From the NCBI GenBank assembly GCA_022511125.1, contig JAFLSD010000007.1, positions 79,457 through 143,456 of the forward strand: a stretch of 64,000 nucleotides of DNA, read 5' to 3'. The notes below the pieces were generated by a model, which was not told the DNA's origin, searched no databases, and was given only the letters and a program-made list of their open reading frames with translations. Origin of the DNA: Paramuribaculum sp. (GTDB taxonomy: Bacteria > Bacteroidota > Bacteroidia > Bacteroidales > Muribaculaceae). This document shows positions 61,684-64,000 of this stretch, one piece after another. The position numbers and the translations under genes are program-made. Position 1 is the stretch's first letter. Every line of letters starts with the position of its first letter.

Positions 61684-62937
61684 ATGGTTATTAAAAGAGA
61701 TTATTATCTAAATCAACTGATTGCCGGAAGGCATAATGGATTGATAAAAATAATTACCGGGTTAAGAAGATCCGGTAAATCTTACCTTTTATTTAAACTG
61801 TTTGCCCAATATCTGGAAGGACAAGGAGTTTCGCAAGATCATATTATCAAGATAGATTTGGAAGATAGACGTAATGCAGAATTACGGAATCCGGATGTCC
61901 TGCTCGCTCACATAGATTCTCGTATGCAAGACGACAAGATGTATTACATACTTCTTGATGAGGTGCAGCATGTGCCGGAGTTTGAAGATGTATTAAACAG
62001 TTATCTAAAAATTGACAATGCCGATATGTATGTAACCGGTAGCAACTCAAAGTTTTTGTCAAGTGATATCGTTACGGAATTCCGCGGTCGAGGCGACCAA
62101 ATTCATGTATATCCACTTTCTTTTGCAGAATTTATGTCGGTTGTAACACGTCATCCGATTGAAGCCTGGCAAGATTATTATACTTACGGGGGCTTACCTC
62201 ACATAGCGACACTTAAAACTAACCAAAAGAAGATTGATTATCTCAAAGAACTATATTCTACTGTTTATATCCGAGATATTGTTGAACGATATAGTATTAA
62301 AGGGGTGTCAGAACTAAAGGAACTCATTCAGGTCATTGCATCATCGATAGGTTCGCCAACAAACCCCAACAAATTAGCCAACACATTCAAGAGCTTGAAG
62401 AATGTCTCGTTAACAAATAAGACCATAGACAACTATCTGACCTATCTTTGTGAGTCGTTTATGACAGAAAAAGCTATTCGTTATAATATCAAAGGGAAAA
62501 AATATATCAATACTCTTTCGAAATATTATTTTACCGATATAGGTGTTCGCAATGCCATTCTTGATTTCCGACAGCAGGAAGAGAACCATATCATGGAGAA
62601 TATAATTTATAATGAGTTAAAAATTCGTGGTTTTCAGGTCGATGTTGGCGTGGTAGAGCATAGAACTACCGATAAGGATGGCAAAACAATCCGCAAGCAA
62701 TATGAAGTTGACTTTGTGGCAAATCAAGGAAGTCAACGATATTATATACAGTCAGCGTTCATAATGCCGACAGATGCGAAGAAAAGACAGGAATCGGCCT
62801 CCTTACTGAACATAGACGATTCTTTCAAAAAAATCATAATCGTCAAAGACTACATACAGCCGAAACGTAATGAAAACGGAATCGTAACTATTGGATTGAT
62901 TGACTTCCTCTTAAAACCTGAGTTATTAAACTGGTAA
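61684..62937 (+). CDS. AAA ATPase with C-terminal DUF4143 domain
   Basis: The 417-aa protein has an AAA_14 module with Walker A G26-LRRSGKS-S33, Walker B YYILLDEVQ (D92, E93), sensor VTGSNSKFLS and the arginine-containing EFRGRG. The DUF4143 part (about 210-400) contains a PD-(D/E)xK-like fold: ENIIYNEL, YEVDFV, then YYIQSA, where the usual ExK is replaced by Gln-Ser, so nuclease activity is doubtful. These proteins are frequent orphans or mobile-element cargo in Bacteroidales; function is not established. Own promoter with a large inverted repeat. Confidence 0.88.
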   Translation: MVIKRDYYLNQLIAGRHNGLIKIITGLRRSGKSYLLFKLFAQYLEGQGVSQDHIIKIDLEDRRNAELRNPDVLLAHIDSRMQDDKMYYILLDEVQHVPEFEDVLNSYLKIDNADMYVTGSNSKFLSSDIVTEFRGRGDQIHVYPLSFAEFMSVVTRHPIEAWQDYYTYGGLPHIATLKTNQKKIDYLKELYSTVYIRDIVERYSIKGVSELKELIQVIASSIGSPTNPNKLANTFKSLKNVSLTNKTIDNYLTYLCESFMTEKAIRYNIKGKKYINTLSKYYFTDIGVRNAILDFRQQEENHIMENIIYNELKIRGFQVDVGVVEHRTTDKDGKTIRKQYEVDFVANQGSQRYYIQSAFIMPTDAKKRQESASLLNIDDSFKKIIIVKDYIQPKRNENGIVTIGLIDFLLKPELLNW

Positions 62938-62950
62938 AAGAATCTCTATA

Positions 62951-63067
62951 ATGAAACAAGAATTTGAAGACTTCTTGAATAAACAGAAACAATTAATAAA
63001 AGATTTTGGCGATTTTTCAATGGCCCAAGAACGAATAATGGCAATAATAAGCGCAATCAATAAGTAA
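62951..63067 (+). CDS. Small 38-aa ORF ending like the integrase
   Basis: The ORF starts MKQEFEDFLNKQKQLIKDFG and ends MAQERIMAIISAINK. The last 15 residues match the integrase tail MTPEQIMSIISAINK at 10 of 15. It lies 13 nt after the ATPase and 7 nt before the GHKL gene, so it would be translated in the same operon. It may be the relic of a second integrase 3' end or a real small protein. Confidence 0.45.
   Translation: MKQEFEDFLNKQKQLIKDFGDFSMAQERIMAIISAINK
63035..63066 (+). repeat. Imperfect direct repeat, second copy
   Basis: Partner of 61541-61572 with three mismatches. It forms the 3' end of the 38-aa ORF. Confidence 0.7.
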
Positions 63068-63074
63068 TAGAACT

Positions 63075-64000
63075 ATGGTAGAGCATCAAAATAAAAGCCT
63101 AGAGGAAATAGCCCTAGAAGAGAAAGACAGAAGAACAAATCTAAAGAAATTTTGTGATTCTATTCTTCAAAAAATACGTACACTTGATAATAATAGTGGA
63201 TATAGAGCAATTTGGGAACTTTGTCAGAATGCAAGAGACTTGTCAGAGAATGCTATAATACAAATTACATTAGAGAATAATTTATTCACTTTTGCCCATA
63301 AAGGAGAACCCTTCAATGAGGATTCGCTACTTTCTTTAGTTAAACAGGTAAGTGCAGAAGGAAAAGAAAATAATGATACTGCTGGTCAATTCGGTACTGG
63401 TTTTATAACAACTCATAAGTTTAATAGGAAGTTTTATTTAAGTGGTTCATTTAAAACTTCTACTAATAAGATTTTTGATATCAATAATTTTGAAATAGAC
63501 AGATCTGAAGATGAAATTAATTCATTCATCGATAAGATGGACATGCAGATTAAGGCAATTTATCAATTATTAAAAAATCCGGAATGTCCACTTCGAAAAT
63601 GGACTGAATTCAAATATCCGTTAAATGAACAAACGGTTGGCATAGCCAATAGGTCAATGGAGATGGCAAAAGAAATGCTTCCTTATATATTAGTTACTAA
63701 TCAAAGAATTAGAGAAGTAACCTTGATTAATAAAATTAAAAATCACATGGTTAAGTTTTGTAAAAGTGAAGCATATGAACAAAATGGATTGAAAGTATTA
63801 CCCATTAAAATCATAGAAAATAATTTGAATTCAGTTACATTTAATATTTACTATTTAGAAGATCAAAATAACAAGATAATTCTTCCTTTATCAGACAATT
63901 ATACGATATATGATATCAATAAAATTTCTAAATTATTTGTTTGGTTTCCACTTCTAGGTACAGAGAATTGGGGAATAAATTTCATCTATCACTCATCATT
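63075..64000 (+). CDS. GHKL (Hsp90/sacsin-like) ATPase, truncated by window end
   Basis: Open for 308 codons with no stop. The N-terminal Bergerat fold has the N-box E48-LCQNAR-D55 (WELCQNARDL), a G1-like loop FAHKGEPF (73-80) in place of the usual DxGxG, and the Hsp90-type G2 loop G104-QFGTGF-F110. This set is typical of sacsin-like ATP-binding proteins in bacterial accessory and defence loci. The rest (about 150-308) has no motif known to me. Strongly AT-rich. Downstream partners, which would show the function, are outside the window. Confidence 0.85.
   Translation, partial: MVEHQNKSLEEIALEEKDRRTNLKKFCDSILQKIRTLDNNSGYRAIWELCQNARDLSENAIIQITLENNLFTFAHKGEPFNEDSLLSLVKQVSAEGKENNDTAGQFGTGFITTHKFNRKFYLSGSFKTSTNKIFDINNFEIDRSEDEINSFIDKMDMQIKAIYQLLKNPECPLRKWTEFKYPLNEQTVGIANRSMEMAKEMLPYILVTNQRIREVTLINKIKNHMVKFCKSEAYEQNGLKVLPIKIIENNLNSVTFNIYYLEDQNNKIILPLSDNYTIYDINKISKLFVWFPLLGTENWGINFIYHSS

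Overview
The window is chromosomal DNA of a member of the Bacteroidales, most likely a gut Muribaculaceae or Porphyromonadaceae relative. The evidence is seen directly. Promoters fit the Bacteroidetes pattern TTTG-N19-21-TAnnTTTG, start codons generally lack Shine-Dalgarno sequences, and many exported proteins are predicted lipoproteins. The gene content (trpBEGDCFA order, MtaB next to a GT2, FloA, DUF4890, DUF2007, a GH3-serine hydrolase fusion, an Mpi-type invertase) is typical of that order. No rRNA operon, CRISPR array or insertion sequence was found.

Layout. 0-13 kb: probable pgi start, gpsA and lysS (minus); a 5'-nucleotidase and a GH3/beta-lactamase-fold fusion (plus); a small lipoprotein; then parC, a DUF3316-like protein and an S41 protease. 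13-19.7 kb: a complete tryptophan operon (trpB-E-G-D-C-F-A) preceded by a leader that reads as a ribosome-stalling attenuator: promoter, a 22-codon leader peptide with tandem Trp codons, and mutually exclusive antiterminator and terminator hairpins. 19.8-31.7 kb: glyS-lemA-FKBP, GT2-mtaB, a Leu/Gly/Gly tRNA operon, an RluA-type pseudouridine synthase, floA-cstA-hisJ, an esterase, and mtnN-luxS. 32-45.5 kb: a fused PutA, two outer-membrane-protein paralogues, two tRNA-Val genes, mltG, a serA-thioesterase-dprA-udp-AI-2E operon, and nlpC-metA. 45.7-58.9 kb: degP-ruvA; a four-gene glycan cassette (PF05704-type, GT4, Stealth, GT92); an LpxL-type acyltransferase; a Spy-like protein; dinB; a Sel1 protein; a C1 peptidase; birA; serC.

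From about 59.0 kb to the right edge the sequence becomes visibly AT-rich and accessory. It holds a nested inverted repeat, a serine invertase of the Mpi family, and a tyrosine integrase broken by an amber codon and a 5-bp tandem duplication. An AAA/DUF4143 ATPase follows, with a 14-bp perfect inverted repeat between its promoter and start codon, then a 38-codon ORF that repeats the integrase C-terminus, and a GHKL (Hsp90/sacsin-like) ATPase cut off by the window end. This is the left part of an integrated element inserted behind the serC terminator. It is the best place for an undescribed (possibly defence) system, but its core lies outside the window.

The best-supported regulatory system is the trp leader, because all the expected parts are present and correctly spaced. 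Other recurring features are terminator hairpins that abut a start codon (trpB, mtaB) and promoter -7 boxes only 4-9 nt from the start codon (5'-nucleotidase, RluA, mltG).
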